DNA from: CAZPUS01 sp964589825
GTDB taxonomy: Bacteria > Fibrobacterota > Chitinivibrionia > Chitinivibrionales > WJKA01
Assembly: GCA_964589825.1 (NCBI GenBank)
Contig: CAZPUS010000002.1
Coordinates: 76,497 to 140,496, forward strand
Direction of reading: 5' to 3'
Length of the DNA: 64,000 nucleotides
Made by a program: the position numbers and the translations under genes. Positions 27,413 through 37,806 of this stretch are shown here, in pieces (the first letter of the stretch is position 1; every line of letters starts with the position of its first letter). The notes beneath the pieces are model-generated. The model had not been told where the DNA came from. It did not search any database and saw only the letters and a program-made list of their open reading frames with translations.

Positions 27413-27934
27413 ATGACATTGAAAGAGACTATCAATGCGCGCTATTCCTGTCGACGTTATAAACCCGATCCTGTCGCCCCTGCGCTTGTCGATGAAATTC
27501 TCGATACTGCGCGGATGGCGCCATCTGCAAAGAATTTTCAGGAATGGCGGTTTATCGTTGTCGATGAAAAAGAAAAAATCGAAGCGCTTACCGATACTGC
27601 GGGGAATCAGGGCTGGTGGCGCAGTGCACCCGTCATTATCGTATGCTGCGCAGAGACCGACAATTACGTCATGCGCGGAGGTCAGCTTTCATATCCAATA
27701 GACTGTGCGATAATAATTGACCACATTACGCTTCTGGCAACCGAAAAGGGACTCGGCACATGCTGGGTCGGTTCATACGATGAAGCGCAGGTAAAGCGGA
27801 TATGTTCGATCCCCGAGTCGACCCGTGTGGTGGAGCTGCTTACCCTCGGGTATCCTGATGATACACCGCCGTCTGCCAAAAAGCGTCTCGGTCTCGGACG
27901 GATCCGGTATCGCAATGCCTGGAACGACGCCTGA
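27413..27934 (+). CDS. Nitroreductase family protein
   Basis: A 173-residue FMN-dependent oxidoreductase. Flavin-binding motifs are TINARYSCRRYKPD near the N-terminus, ARMAPSAKNFQEWRF, and GLGTCWVGSYDE; the tail has LTLGYPDD. The family reduces nitro compounds, quinones or flavins with NAD(P)H; the natural substrate is unknown. The start at 27413 has AGGAGAGG just upstream. It is monocistronic by position. Confidence 0.92.
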   Translation: MTLKETINARYSCRRYKPDPVAPALVDEILDTARMAPSAKNFQEWRFIVVDEKEKIEALTDTAGNQGWWRSAPVIIVCCAETDNYVMRGGQLSYPIDCAIIIDHITLLATEKGLGTCWVGSYDEAQVKRICSIPESTRVVELLTLGYPDDTPPSAKKRLGLGRIRYRNAWNDA

Positions 27935-28018
27935 ATACCCCGCTGCGACTGTCATTGCAGACAGGTATTGTCGGCCTTCCCCGTTGGGCAGTGGCTTGCT
28001 GCCGGCAAAATGATGGGG

Positions 28019-28435
28019 CTATTCTCCGGTTACCTGCACGAAGACTTTGCGATTTCGCGGCCGATTGTCATGGTCGATAACTATAATCTGCTGCCATGTG
28101 CCGAGAATGAGTTTGGAATCCACCACCGGGACACTGATACTCGGTCCCATAAGAGTGGCACGCAAGTGTGAAAAACCGTTGTCATCTCCCCAGGTGCGGG
28201 AATGGCGGGAGTGCATCGATTCCGGAATAAGGGTGTCGAGAAGGTCGCGAAGATCTTCCACAAGCGCCGGTTCGTATTCTATGGTCGAGACAGAGGCGGT
28301 TGAGCCAACCGCGCATACATGGGCAACACCGTTTTGTATCGATGCATTCGCTACTATCTGCAAAACCATATCGGTGATATTCTTTACATCGGAGTAGCCT
28401 TGTGTATTAAAAGTGATATACTCTCCGTAAACCAT
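28019..28435 (-). CDS. YjbQ family protein (secondary thiamine-phosphate synthase type)
   Basis: A 138-residue protein of the UPF0047/YjbQ family. Conserved blocks are NGVAHVCAVGSTASV, TIEYEPALVEDL, HSRTWGDDNGFSHLRA, and LILGTWQQIIVIDHDNRPR. Some members have thiamine-phosphate synthase side activity and form trimers. A role in thiamine supply would fit with thiL elsewhere in the window, but they are not linked. AAGGAG lies 10 nt before the ATG. The 28436-28734 gap to dnaG shows no feature I can name. Confidence 0.92.
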   Translation of the reverse strand: MVYGEYITFNTQGYSDVKNITDMVLQIVANASIQNGVAHVCAVGSTASVSTIEYEPALVEDLRDLLDTLIPESMHSRHSRTWGDDNGFSHLRATLMGPSISVPVVDSKLILGTWQQIIVIDHDNRPRNRKVFVQVTGE

Positions 28436-28734
28436 GATGCTGTAGCTCCTTTATTGCAAAGATAGAAAATATGAATGTGATTCGGACGTGCCCGGGCAAA
28501 TGGCAGGCACCGGGGTGAATAGGATGTCGCGTATGCAGATAACTCGGATCGCATTTATCCATTTTATAAAATAACAATTTGTATTTTCTCTGGTGAGTTA
28601 TTCCGGGTATGAATGAATATACGAATCGTATGTAGTGACATACATTAAGTAAAAAAGAGCAAAAGAAGCGGTACGTCCGCTGAGGCATGTGTTACAGTAT
28701 AGCGCAAACCGGGGTTGCGTGCAGGAGATCGACC

Positions 28735-30537
28735 ATGATTAATGAAAATACCAAAGAAGAAGTGCGCCAGCGGGTAGATATCGTATCCGTTGTGGGTCGA
28801 TATGTCAAGCTGCAGAAAGCGGGGCATTATTACAAAGGGCTTTGTCCGTTTCATGACGATAAGAAGAGCCCTTCGTTTACCGTGACACCGGACAAAAACA
28901 TTTTTTATTGCTTTGGTTGTGGTAAAGGGGGTGATGTCTTCACCTTTATTTCCGAAATTGAAGGCGTCGGGTTTTCCGAAGCACTCACCATGCTGGCCGA
29001 AGAAGCCGGAGTGGAAACTCGTCAGTCGCGGAGTCAGGAGGGCTCACCCACAAAAGGTGGTTCAGATGATACACACAACCACGTCACAAAAAAACAATTG
29101 TATCATATACACAGGATGGCGGCATCGTTTTTTTATGCCAATGTGCGTCAAAATGAAAGAGCGATTTCTTTTTTTAAAACACGAAATCTCGATCCCCGCA
29201 TCGTCAAGGAATTTATGCTGGGCTATGCAACCGATTCATGGACCTCGTTTTTAGATTTTGCAACAAATCGCGGTGTTCCCTTCGAGGTGCTGCGTGAAGC
29301 CGGTCTCGTTGTGGAAAAGAATGCAAAGGGACGGGGTTACGACAGGTTTCGTGATCGCATCATTTACCCTCTTTTCGATATAACGTCGAGAGTGGTCGGA
29401 TTTGGTGGCCGGGGTCTCGATAATGATGCGACTCCTAAGTATCTCAATTCTTCGGAATCGGCTATTTATAAAAAGAGCAGATTATTGTACGGGATACACA
29501 AAATACGTGAGACATCGGCCCTGGAAGACTATATCTTTGTGGTAGAGGGGTATATGGACTATCTTATGCTGTATCAGCACGATATCCGTAATTGTGTAGC
29601 AACGTGCGGCACCTCTCTTACAGAACAGCATATCGATGTACTTCGTCGGTTCGTGAACAAAATCATATTTGTATTCGACGGGGATGATGCCGGGAAAAAA
29701 GCGGCACAGCGAGCAGCGCGGATCTCCATAGCAAAGGGGATGACGTCCGAGGTTTTTCTCCTTCCCCAAGGGGAAGACCCTGATTCCATTGTACGGCAAT
29801 GGGGGAAAGAGGAGTTCCTGCGCAATGCGTCGGAAACCGTCTCTGCGTTCGATTTTGTGATCGAGTGTGCACGTGAAGAGGCGGATCTCGCCACGCCTGT
29901 CGGTATCGTCGCCTGCGTTGATAATCTTGCCGAATTTATTCAGTCAATACCCGATTCGCTCATCCAATCCTATTTTGTTTCGCACTGTGCCGACCGCCTC
30001 AATATACCCGAAGCACAGGTGTATGCGCGCCTGCCGAAAAAATCCCGTATTCGTAATTCAAGTGGTACACAGGAGGCGGCTTCGCGCTCAAATGTCGATT
30101 ACCGCAGGTATTTGTCTACTATCGAAGGTCATTTTTTCAGGTTGTTGCTTGCGGATTCAGGGCTTTTTGAAAAGGCGATAGAGCGGATATCTCCCCAAAT
30201 ATTTTCAAATCGCTTTTCCGCTGAACTATTTTCTATTATTTTATACGCATATCGAAATAATGGGCTTGAGCGTCTGGTAGAGTATGCACGCGGTGTGCAT
30301 ATGAAAAATGTGTGTGCCATGCTGCAAAGCCAGCCGCCTGTGCAGGGAGATGCCGCAGCCGAACTCGCCCACACAATGCATCGGCTGGAAATAAAATATA
30401 TACGGGGGAAATTACGCAGTATACGAAGCAGGCTTAAAACGGTTGAAAATGAACAGACAAAGAAAGAGCTGCTGGAGGAGAACGTAGAGCTGACCCGGTG
30501 GCTCCAGGAAAAAACAGAGTATTCATATGACCAGTAA
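28735..30537 (+). CDS. dnaG: DNA primase
   Basis: A 600-residue primase that makes RNA primers at replication forks. The N-terminal CHC2 zinc-binding domain shows [12 protein letters not shown] and [10 protein letters not shown]. The catalytic core has [12 protein letters not shown], and the TOPRIM domain has [12 protein letters not shown] and [14 protein letters not shown]. The C-terminal helical region should bind DnaB. The start at 28735 follows AGGAG by 8 nt; the longer open frame from 28687 is not supported. Its end overlaps rpoD by 11 bp, the classical dnaG-rpoD macromolecular synthesis operon, here without rpsU. Confidence 0.97.
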   Translation: MINENTKEEVRQRVDIVSVVGRYVKLQKAGHYYKGLCPFHDDKKSPSFTVTPDKNIFYCFGCGKGGDVFTFISEIEGVGFSEALTMLAEEAGVETRQSRSQEGSPTKGGSDDTHNHVTKKQLYHIHRMAASFFYANVRQNERAISFFKTRNLDPRIVKEFMLGYATDSWTSFLDFATNRGVPFEVLREAGLVVEKNAKGRGYDRFRDRIIYPLFDITSRVVGFGGRGLDNDATPKYLNSSESAIYKKSRLLYGIHKIRETSALEDYIFVVEGYMDYLMLYQHDIRNCVATCGTSLTEQHIDVLRRFVNKIIFVFDGDDAGKKAAQRAARISIAKGMTSEVFLLPQGEDPDSIVRQWGKEEFLRNASETVSAFDFVIECAREEADLATPVGIVACVDNLAEFIQSIPDSLIQSYFVSHCADRLNIPEAQVYARLPKKSRIRNSSGTQEAASRSNVDYRRYLSTIEGHFFRLLLADSGLFEKAIERISPQIFSNRFSAELFSIILYAYRNNGLERLVEYARGVHMKNVCAMLQSQPPVQGDAAAELAHTMHRLEIKYIRGKLRSIRSRLKTVENEQTKKELLEENVELTRWLQEKTEYSYDQ

Positions 30538-32062
30538 TGCCGATACCACCACACCAATAGCCAAAAAAGAGAAACGGCTGCAGAAACTTGCACGGTTGCA
30601 GGGATTTGTCACCGAAACACAGGTTGATGAACTCGCCTCGTCCGTGAGAGAGAAAAAAGAGCTGCGCCGCTGGCTTACCGATTCACGCATAGAGATAAAT
30701 AATCTTGTGAGCTCTGCCGGTGGGAAGAGCACCTCTTTTTATCGTCGAATGCCTTCTGCGAAAAGAAGTGCCTTTTCTGCAGATCCGATGTGGGCATATA
30801 TAAACAATATTCGTGATATTCCTCTTCTTTCACGTGAAGAGGAAATCGAGCATGCTAAGGAGATGGAGAAGGCACGTTGTCATCTGCATGAAATGACCTT
30901 CGGCTCATACTGGGTGGTGGAGAGCGTACTTCGCATTGCAGAGAAAGTGGTAAACGGTACGATTGACGTGTTCGATGTAATAGCCAGCGACGATGCGCTC
31001 AAAGGGTTCGATACGGTTGATGAAATGGAGGCGGAGCGACAAAAAATATATGACCGTTTCCATGAAACGATAAAATGCGGAAAAAGCATTCAGCGTCTTG
31101 ATAAAAAAGTGCAGGAAGCTGAGGACGACGAGAAACGCAAGGATGCTGCGCATAAAAAGGCACAGAAACAGAAAAAATTTCTGGAGTTGTGTAATACACT
31201 TGAGCTGAATTCGAATCAGATTCAGGAGCTTATCAAGAAATTCAAGTCACAATTGTTTATTTCCGGGCACAAAAAACAGATTAAGGATTTTCAGTGCTGG
31301 GAAGAGAAACACCGGCGCGCAAAATGGAAGCTCGTGGAATCGAATGTACGGCTGGTAATAAGCATTGCGCGTAATTACATGAATTCCGGGATTGAAATTA
31401 TCGACCTGATTCAGGAAGGCAACAAGGGGCTGGTTCGAGCGGTGGAGAATTTCGATTATAAAAAGGGATATAAATTCAGCACCTATGCAACATGGTGGAT
31501 ACGTCAGGCCGTCTCCCGGGCAATCAACGACAAGTCTCAGACAATTCGTCTGCCCACCAAAGCATTCGATATGGTGAATAAGGTCATTAAATTCTGTCGT
31601 CAGTATGTGGCGGATAAAGGTTTTGAACCGTCTATAGATGATATCGCCGAGTCGCTTGATTTAACCCCGGAAAAAGTGAAAATGTGTCTCGAATATTCCT
31701 TTAAACCTCTTTCACTCGATATGGAAACTGCAGCGGACGATGACTCGACGATAGGTGAGTACGTCGAAGATAAAAATGCGGAAAATCCGGCGCAGAGAGT
31801 CGATATCGCCGCTCTGAAGCACGATATCGCCGATGTGATGGGTCACCTGAGGGAAAAAGAAAAACATGTGGTTACGATGCGCTTTGGCCTTGATGACGGG
31901 CGGATGAAGACACTCAAGGAAGTGGGTGAAATATACGGGATGTCGAGAGAACGCGTCAGGCAGATAGAGATTAAAGCGCTTGAAAAGCTCAAAAAGTTGA
32001 CAAAAAAGAACGATTTGCGGTTATGGTGTGAAGAGACGCTTCCGGACAGCAGTTTTATATAA
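30527..32062 (+). CDS. rpoD: RNA polymerase sigma factor RpoD (sigma-70)
   Basis: A 511-residue primary-type sigma factor. Region 1.2 begins near [21 protein letters not shown] long charged non-conserved region (~residues 120-260) precedes region 2 with [35 protein letters not shown] and [17 protein letters not shown]. Region 3 and region 4 follow, with [17 protein letters not shown] and [17 protein letters not shown]. The start overlaps the dnaG stop by 11 bp, so the genes are translationally coupled. Region 2.4 reads [20 protein letters not shown], close to the usual. The window also holds a second, shorter primary-like sigma factor at 36755. Confidence 0.95.
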   Translation: MTSNADTTTPIAKKEKRLQKLARLQGFVTETQVDELASSVREKKELRRWLTDSRIEINNLVSSAGGKSTSFYRRMPSAKRSAFSADPMWAYINNIRDIPLLSREEEIEHAKEMEKARCHLHEMTFGSYWVVESVLRIAEKVVNGTIDVFDVIASDDALKGFDTVDEMEAERQKIYDRFHETIKCGKSIQRLDKKVQEAEDDEKRKDAAHKKAQKQKKFLELCNTLELNSNQIQELIKKFKSQLFISGHKKQIKDFQCWEEKHRRAKWKLVESNVRLVISIARNYMNSGIEIIDLIQEGNKGLVRAVENFDYKKGYKFSTYATWWIRQAVSRAINDKSQTIRLPTKAFDMVNKVIKFCRQYVADKGFEPSIDDIAESLDLTPEKVKMCLEYSFKPLSLDMETAADDDSTIGEYVEDKNAENPAQRVDIAALKHDIADVMGHLREKEKHVVTMRFGLDDGRMKTLKEVGEIYGMSRERVRQIEIKALEKLKKLTKKNDLRLWCEETLPDSSFI

Positions 32063-32237
32063 CGTGTGGGTCTGGGCTGTGCCGGCAGCAGGATCGATGC
32101 CGTTTTGCAAGGGATATTCTCCGGGAAAAACCGCAAAAAACGCAATGATTTTGTTCGCGAAATCGGATGCACAATATGTCTCTCCTGCATCTGCTGCAGG
32201 GCAGAAGACTTACATTGCAGCCTGATGAAAAGTACGG

Positions 32238-35200
32238 ATGTGCGACACCCTGCGAAAATATTTTTCTTCGCATGAAGCGAGGTATCAGAATGAGCTGCCC
32301 ATTTATGCCGCTCGTGAGCGGATTGTGAGCACACTGCAGACTCATCGGGTCATCGTGATAACCGGCGATACCGGATGCGGCAAGTCGACGCAGCTTCCGC
32401 TTATGTGCGTGGAGGCGGGACTCGGCAAAAAGGGCGCACTTGCGATTACCCAGCCCCGTCGTATTGCGGCGTCATCGCTGGCGCAACGGCTCTGTACACA
32501 AGTCGGTGTGCCATTGGGTTCGGACATTGGTTATAAAACCCGTTTTTCAAGAAAGATAAGCAGACAAAGTAACATCGTCTTTATGACTGATGGTATGCTG
32601 TTATCCGAGATTCACCGGGACCAGCTGCTGCGTCGCTACGATACCATTATTATAGATGAGGCGCACGAGCGCAATCTCAATATCGATATTATTCTCGGTG
32701 TCGTAAAAAGAGCCTGCATCAAAAGACCCGATCTGCGGGTGGTGGTCTCTTCCGCCACGATCAATGCGGAATTGTTTTCCACCTTTTTCAATTCATGTCC
32801 GGTGCTTCACGTAGAGGGGGTCCGTTACCCCGTCGACCTTTGGTATGCGCCGAATGAGCGGAATACGAAGGAGGATGCGGTTGATTCCGATTATGTCGAA
32901 GCGGCGGTGCAGGCGGTCGATGATATCGTCACGACAACCACGCAGGGCGATCTACTCGTGTTTATGCCCACGACCAGAGACGTGCACGAGACCATAGCGC
33001 GTATCGAGAAACGCAGGTATCCGCACACACAGCCGTTACCCCTTTACAGCAGGCTGCCGGCCGGGCGTCAGAATGCGATATTTTCCGCCGGCGATATGCG
33101 AAGGATTGTAGTCGCCACAAATATTGCTGAGACATCGCTTACCGTACCGGGTATACGGTACGTGGTCGACACCGGACTGGCGCGTATAAAGCGCTATTCC
33201 CCAAATTCGAGAATCACTGGCCTTCGGATAGAGCCGGTATCACAGGCAAGTGCTGATCAGAGGAAAGGCCGTTGCGGCAGAGTAGGGCCGGGAAGCTGCA
33301 TACGGCTCTACAGTGAGAACGAGTATCTTACAAGGCCGGAATATACGCCTGCAGAGATCGTGCGCTGTGACCTCGCGGGTGCGATACTCACAGTTGAGTA
33401 TGCGGGACTGGGACCCATAGAGCAGTTCGATTTTGTGCAGCAGCCGCGCAGCAGACGCATTTCGGACGGCTATTCGCTTTTGCGTGAGCTGGGAGCGATT
33501 GCTACGGACAACAGGCTTACCCCGCGCGGGAAAAAAATGGCAACCATTCCTCTCGATCCGCGGCTTGCAGGGATGATTCTAATGGCGCGTACGTATAATG
33601 TCTCGTATGAGGTGGCGATAATCGCCGCCGCACTTTCGATGCAGGATCCGCTCGATGTTTCGGGGGAAAAAGGGAAAAAAAAGGGCGCGCTACGCAAGCG
33701 ATTCGGCGACGAACGATCCGATTTTATGGTATATGTCAACCTTTTCACCGCGTTTCTTAAGGTTTACGGCAACAAAAAGAGCACATCGGCGGCACGCAGA
33801 TTCTGCAAAGAGTACACACTTTCCTGGCATCGAATGCAGCAATGGCACGATTTGTATACCCGCATAATGCATATGTCTTCCCGCTCGGAGGCCAGACACG
33901 GGTCTGGAGCAAAACCGAACTTTGCCTCCTATGAGAATATCCATAAATGCATCATTGCCGGTTTTGTGTCCAATTGTGCCTGCAGGGACAGGCGAGGTTA
34001 TTACAGAGCGGCTAAAGGAAGAAAACTTTATGTGCATCCCGGCTCATGTGTAAAGCGCAATACGTTTGAATGGCTGATTTGCCATGAAATCGTCGAAACG
34101 TCCCGCGTGTTCGCCCGGAAAGCGGGAAAAATCGAGCCGGAGTGGGTGCAGGAGGTGGCGCCGCATCTGTGCAGGTCCCGGTTGTTTGATCCCGGGTTCA
34201 GTCCGCAAACCGGGGATGTGCGTGTGCGTGAGCGCATAACCGTGTTCGGACTGACACTCAGTGAAAAAGCGTTCCTATATTATGGCAACAGAAATCCGGA
34301 AGAGGCTTTCGAAATATTTATTCGTGAGGGACTGGTCAGAGAGGGGCTTGTGAATGGAGATACTGCGTACACCTTTGACTTTTTGCATCATAACAGCAGA
34401 GTGAGGCAGCGGGCGACCCGTATCCGTGCAAAACTGAGAATTGCCGAACCGGATGACGAAGAGGAGCGTATCTGTGCGTTTTACCGTGAACGTCTTCCGG
34501 TACTCGCTTCTGTGCGGGAGCTGCGGCGGCATATACAGCAGCGAAAAGGACAGAAGCATCTTTATCTGCCGTTGGAAAACCTGGTGAGTCGTCAACTCCT
34601 GCGGCAGGCAACACACTATCCGGACGAGCTTACGATTGGGCATACAAAGCTTGCGCTCGATTATACCTATGCACCTCAGTCAGAAGAAGATGGTATCTCG
34701 GTCACTGTGACTGAAAAAGAAAAATCGTATGTTGACCGGAAAATGCTTAGCTGGGTTGTACCCGCGATGTGGCAGGACAAGGTGTTTCATCTGTTGAGTT
34801 CTCTGCCCAAAAGGATTCGCAGAGAGCTTGTACCGGTATCGGAAACAGCCGTGAAGGTGACCCGCGCACTCGAGTTGGACATACGCAAGGAGTTTATCGT
34901 CGCAGTATGCGATACGGTGTGGGATGTATGTGGTATACGCATAGAGCCGAAGGACATCAGGCAGGATAAAATCCCGGGATATCTGCAGATGCGTGTTGCA
35001 CACCAGCGGCACGCGAATGAGGGTGAGCCGGCGGGAACGGCCTGGTCCGAAGCCGCGGTTGCGGCGGCAAAAAACGAGGCGTGCTTTTCGCAGTGGGGAA
35101 TGCGTAACTGCCGGGAGTGGAGGTTCGGCACAATTGCGGAGTATGTCGAGCTGGCAAAGGATAACAACGGAATACCGCTGATCGGCTATCCGTGCATCCA

Positions 35201-36041
35201 GGCCCGCGATGCACATGCAGAGAGCGTCGATCTTGTGGTTAAGTCCGACCGTGACCAGGCGGAGTACACCCATCGTGAAGGTGTGGCCAGTCTGAAAAAA
35301 ATCGTGCTGGCGCGCGATCTGGCCTGGCTTGAGAAAGATCTGCGCTTTGACCACGCGTTGAAGCTTGCATGCATGGGGGTGTGGAATGTGTCGCAGATTC
35401 AGACACGGCTTCATGGGTTGATTATGCAGGATCTTTTTTACAGTGAAATGCAGGTGCGAACAAAAGAGCGGTTCGAAAGCGAGTGCGCCGAAACTTCGCG
35501 TGCATGCAAAACAATCGGCAGGGAAGTGATTTCGCTTATCCACAAGAGCGCGACCATGTACCGTGAATGCAGTCAACGAATCGAGCGGATGGCACAAAAA
35601 CGTACAGGAGATGTCCATGCAAAAAATGCCGGCCAATTACGTTCATGGCTGACCGGATATCGGGATGCACTCTATGATCCGTGGATGAGTTTGGGTAAAC
35701 TGCGGCAGTATCCGCGATATCTGAAAGCAATGGATGCGGCGGTGCACTGTGCATTTGACGATACAAGAAAATTCAGGCTGAAAAGTGAAGCACTAAAGAC
35801 ATCGCTGCAGCGAAGGGAAGACGCGTGCAGTCGGTTTTCCTACTGGATGGAACGAAATAACGGGGAGAAAATGAGACGAATTCAGGAGTTTGATCTTATG
35901 GTGCAGGAGCACTTTATTTCACTTTTTGCGCAACAGCAAGTGAAGACGCTCTATTCCGTCACAGAAAAAAAACTTGCAAAACACTATGCGTGTTGTTGTG
36001 ATGGAAAAAAACAAAAATCCCTGCAGCAAAAGCGACGTTGA
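32238..36041 (+). CDS. hrpA: ATP-dependent RNA helicase HrpA (DEAH box)
   Basis: A 1267-residue helicase. Motif I is GDTGCGKSTQLP, the Ia region QPRRIAA, motif II DEAHER, motif III SSATI, and motif VI QRKGRCGRVGPG. The helicase-associated and OB-fold domains follow, and the C-terminal ~550 residues match the DUF3418 region of bacterial HrpA. HrpA acts on mRNA and on stalled or collided ribosomes. The length is typical. The start is ordinary but its ribosome-binding site is weak. Base use resembles the neighbours. It lies 175 bp after rpoD and may have its own promoter. Confidence 0.94.
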   Translation: MCDTLRKYFSSHEARYQNELPIYAARERIVSTLQTHRVIVITGDTGCGKSTQLPLMCVEAGLGKKGALAITQPRRIAASSLAQRLCTQVGVPLGSDIGYKTRFSRKISRQSNIVFMTDGMLLSEIHRDQLLRRYDTIIIDEAHERNLNIDIILGVVKRACIKRPDLRVVVSSATINAELFSTFFNSCPVLHVEGVRYPVDLWYAPNERNTKEDAVDSDYVEAAVQAVDDIVTTTTQGDLLVFMPTTRDVHETIARIEKRRYPHTQPLPLYSRLPAGRQNAIFSAGDMRRIVVATNIAETSLTVPGIRYVVDTGLARIKRYSPNSRITGLRIEPVSQASADQRKGRCGRVGPGSCIRLYSENEYLTRPEYTPAEIVRCDLAGAILTVEYAGLGPIEQFDFVQQPRSRRISDGYSLLRELGAIATDNRLTPRGKKMATIPLDPRLAGMILMARTYNVSYEVAIIAAALSMQDPLDVSGEKGKKKGALRKRFGDERSDFMVYVNLFTAFLKVYGNKKSTSAARRFCKEYTLSWHRMQQWHDLYTRIMHMSSRSEARHGSGAKPNFASYENIHKCIIAGFVSNCACRDRRGYYRAAKGRKLYVHPGSCVKRNTFEWLICHEIVETSRVFARKAGKIEPEWVQEVAPHLCRSRLFDPGFSPQTGDVRVRERITVFGLTLSEKAFLYYGNRNPEEAFEIFIREGLVREGLVNGDTAYTFDFLHHNSRVRQRATRIRAKLRIAEPDDEEERICAFYRERLPVLASVRELRRHIQQRKGQKHLYLPLENLVSRQLLRQATHYPDELTIGHTKLALDYTYAPQSEEDGISVTVTEKEKSYVDRKMLSWVVPAMWQDKVFHLLSSLPKRIRRELVPVSETAVKVTRALELDIRKEFIVAVCDTVWDVCGIRIEPKDIRQDKIPGYLQMRVAHQRHANEGEPAGTAWSEAAVAAAKNEACFSQWGMRNCREWRFGTIAEYVELAKDNNGIPLIGYPCIQARDAHAESVDLVVKSDRDQAEYTHREGVASLKKIVLARDLAWLEKDLRFDHALKLACMGVWNVSQIQTRLHGLIMQDLFYSEMQVRTKERFESECAETSRACKTIGREVISLIHKSATMYRECSQRIERMAQKRTGDVHAKNAGQLRSWLTGYRDALYDPWMSLGKLRQYPRYLKAMDAAVHCAFDDTRKFRLKSEALKTSLQRREDACSRFSYWMERNNGEKMRRIQEFDLMVQEHFISLFAQQQVKTLYSVTEKKLAKHYACCCDGKKQKSLQQKRR

Positions 36042-36083
36042 TGCGGGGACAAGGCACTCAAAACACGAAATTCTATCGCGTTG

Positions 36084-36100
36084 GTAACAAAAATTGTTAC
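36084..36100. promoter_or_regulatory. Perfect 7-bp inverted repeat, operator-like
   Basis: GTAACAA-AAA-TTGTTAC, about 60 bp upstream of a TTGAAA/TATATT promoter. It has no T-run, so it is not a terminator. It may be a repressor site. Confidence 0.3.
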
Positions 36101-36161
36101 GAACACAGGAAATCCGTTTTATCGAATCATGCTTCAAAATCGATAGTATGGTGGAAAAGGG

Positions 36162-36190
36162 TTGAAAAATGATCGTATATTTAGTATATT
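36162..36190 (+). promoter_or_regulatory. Sigma-70-type promoter
   Basis: TTGAAA, 17-bp spacer, TATATT. It points toward the second sigma gene over 560 bp away, with a fold-back element in between. The product of a transcript from here is otherwise unknown. Confidence 0.45.
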
Positions 36191-36369
36191 TAAGAAATTT
36201 ATTTGCGCTGAAGTTTTCCACCAGGGACACCCACAACTACGTATTAAGAGTGTGCCTGGTCGGTAAAGTGACGGTTACAGGCGCCTCGCTTTTATAGGAT
36301 ATATAACTGATTGTAACAGAGACTGAGTGAGTAGAGAGCTGTTGCGGTGAAAAAATGTGCCCTTTTTCA

Positions 36370-36529
36370 CCTAAACTGAGGGACTTTTGTGTGTGTCATC
36401 TGCTCCCATCCGCGCTGCTTTTATATCTCGAAAACCACGAGACAAGCAACAATGTTGATACATGATTTTCGAGAATAGATTAGTAGTGCGGCTCTTCGTT
36501 GCTTCCATCAAAACAATTGCTCAATTCGG
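36370..36529 (+). repeat. Fold-back element, full length
   Basis: A 160-bp copy from CCTAAACTGAGGGACTTTTG to TTGCTCAATTCGG. The centre CAAGCAACAATGTTG is mutated. Flanks TTTCA/TTTTT are only partly alike. It lies in the 713-bp leader region (36042-36754) of the short sigma gene, together with two promoters and a palindrome. Confidence 0.85.
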
Positions 36530-36702
36530 TTTTTAATAAATTGTTATAAGAGTGCGTAATATAAAGGTGTGGATGGAAGAACATTGCACATTTTTCTCCA
36601 TGAATATATACTTTCATAATGAAACCATTGTGGGAAATCAGCGGGCAAGAGGTGTGAAGCCTTTTTGTATGCTTGTGAAAGGTGCTAATTTCCTTTATTG
36701 TT

Positions 36703-36731
36703 TTGTTAACCATAGCAAAATGCGCTATAAA
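36703..36731 (+). promoter_or_regulatory. Sigma-70-type promoter for short sigma gene
   Basis: TTGTTA, 17-bp spacer, TATAAA, ending 23 bp before the ATG at 36755. This leaves a very short leader with AGAGG as ribosome-binding site. Confidence 0.55.
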
Positions 36732-36754
36732 ACGCAGAGGAGAAGAGGTTGTAC

Positions 36755-37594
36755 ATGAAGCGGACACAATCCCTTTCCGATGAGCAGTATCTGGATTTGT
36801 ACCTCAAAGAGATCAGCAAATACAAGCCGGTAAAAGCGGAGGAAGAAGCACGACTGGCCAAGAGAATTCACCAGAACGATTCTGAAGCGCTCGATAAACT
36901 GGTGAAAGCCAACCTTCGTTTTGTGGTGAGTGTTGCCCGTAACTACATGAATCAGGGGATGTCGCTTACCGACCTCATCAACGAAGGCAACATGGGGCTG
37001 ATCAAGGCCGCAAAGCGGTTCGACGAAACAAAGAACTTCAAGTTTATTTCCTATGCGGTATGGTGGATCCGGCAGTCGATACTTCAGGCGCTTGCGGAGC
37101 AATCCCGTATTGTAAAGGTTCCGCTGAACAGGGTCGGCGTAATACACAAGATAGGAAAAGCCGAGGAGCGGCTTCAGCAGCGCTACAAACGGCGTCCCGA
37201 CACCAGCGAAATCGCGGACGAACTCGAACTCAACAAAGACAACGTGCAAAGCAGCAGCCGGATTGGCAATCGTCATGTCTCACTCGATGCGCCGCTGAAC
37301 AACAGTGATGATTCGAATCTCGGTGATCTGATGCACGACAAGGATAACGAACGCCCCGACGAGCGAAGTCAGAATCTTTCATTCAAAGAGAGAGTGAACA
37401 AAAGTCTTAACGAGTTGACTGAACGCGAACGTGAGATTACCAAACTCTACTTTGGTATCGGGTACGAAACATCCCACACACTGGATGAAATCGGCGAGCG
37501 GCTCAGTTTAACCAGGGAGAGGGTGCGGCAGGTAAAAGAGAATGCGATACGCAAGCTGAAGCAGAAAAACCTTCGGGCACTGCTGCACGAGTAA
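36755..37594 (+). CDS. Short primary-type sigma factor, Bacteroidota-like
   Basis: A 279-residue sigma-70 lacking region 1.1. It opens with SLDKYL-like DEQYLDLYLKEISKYKPVKAEEEA as in Bacteroidota SigA. Region 2 has ANLRFVVSVARNYMNQGMSL, DLINEGNMGLIKAAKRFDET and FISYAVWWIRQSILQALAEQ, which matches the Bacteroidota primary sigma wording (INEGN, FISYAVWW) better than the dnaG-linked RpoD. Region 4 reads YFGIGYETSHTLDEIGERLS then TRERVRQVKENAIRKLK. The start at 36755 has AGAGG 6 nt upstream; the in-frame TTG at 36749 is less likely. It may be the housekeeping sigma for promoters with a Bacteroidota-style -7 element, or an alternative stress factor; unresolved. Confidence 0.92.
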   Translation: MKRTQSLSDEQYLDLYLKEISKYKPVKAEEEARLAKRIHQNDSEALDKLVKANLRFVVSVARNYMNQGMSLTDLINEGNMGLIKAAKRFDETKNFKFISYAVWWIRQSILQALAEQSRIVKVPLNRVGVIHKIGKAEERLQQRYKRRPDTSEIADELELNKDNVQSSSRIGNRHVSLDAPLNNSDDSNLGDLMHDKDNERPDERSQNLSFKERVNKSLNELTEREREITKLYFGIGYETSHTLDEIGERLSLTRERVRQVKENAIRKLKQKNLRALLHE

Positions 37595-37604
37595 CTTTTT
37601 CATA

Positions 37605-37760
37605 AACCGAGCGATTGTGTTGCGAAAGCCGCTGCCGTCTGCAGTGCGTCGGCGTTTCCGAAATGTGTCAAGCATTCAACAAGGGTGAACCACCATTGCC
37701 GACGTACGCAATACCAACACGGCTGCCGCATTGTTTATCTAAATTTTCGATCGGTTGTTT
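37605..37760 (+). repeat. Fold-back element, degenerate
   Basis: AAACCGAGCGATTGTGTTGCG, then GCAGTGCGTCGGCG, CATTCAACAAGGGTG, ACGCAATACCAACACGGCTG and TCGATCGG follow the family order with many changes. It starts 11 bp after the sigma stop codon. Confidence 0.5.
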
Positions 37761-37806
37761 TATGAGCGGAAAAGGGGCTTTAACCGAACAAAGTCGGCAA
37801 GGGGAC

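Noticed and set aside
34680..35636. 318-codon minus-strand open frame
   Set aside because: It is antisense to the C-terminal part of hrpA and has no recognisable domain or ribosome-binding site.
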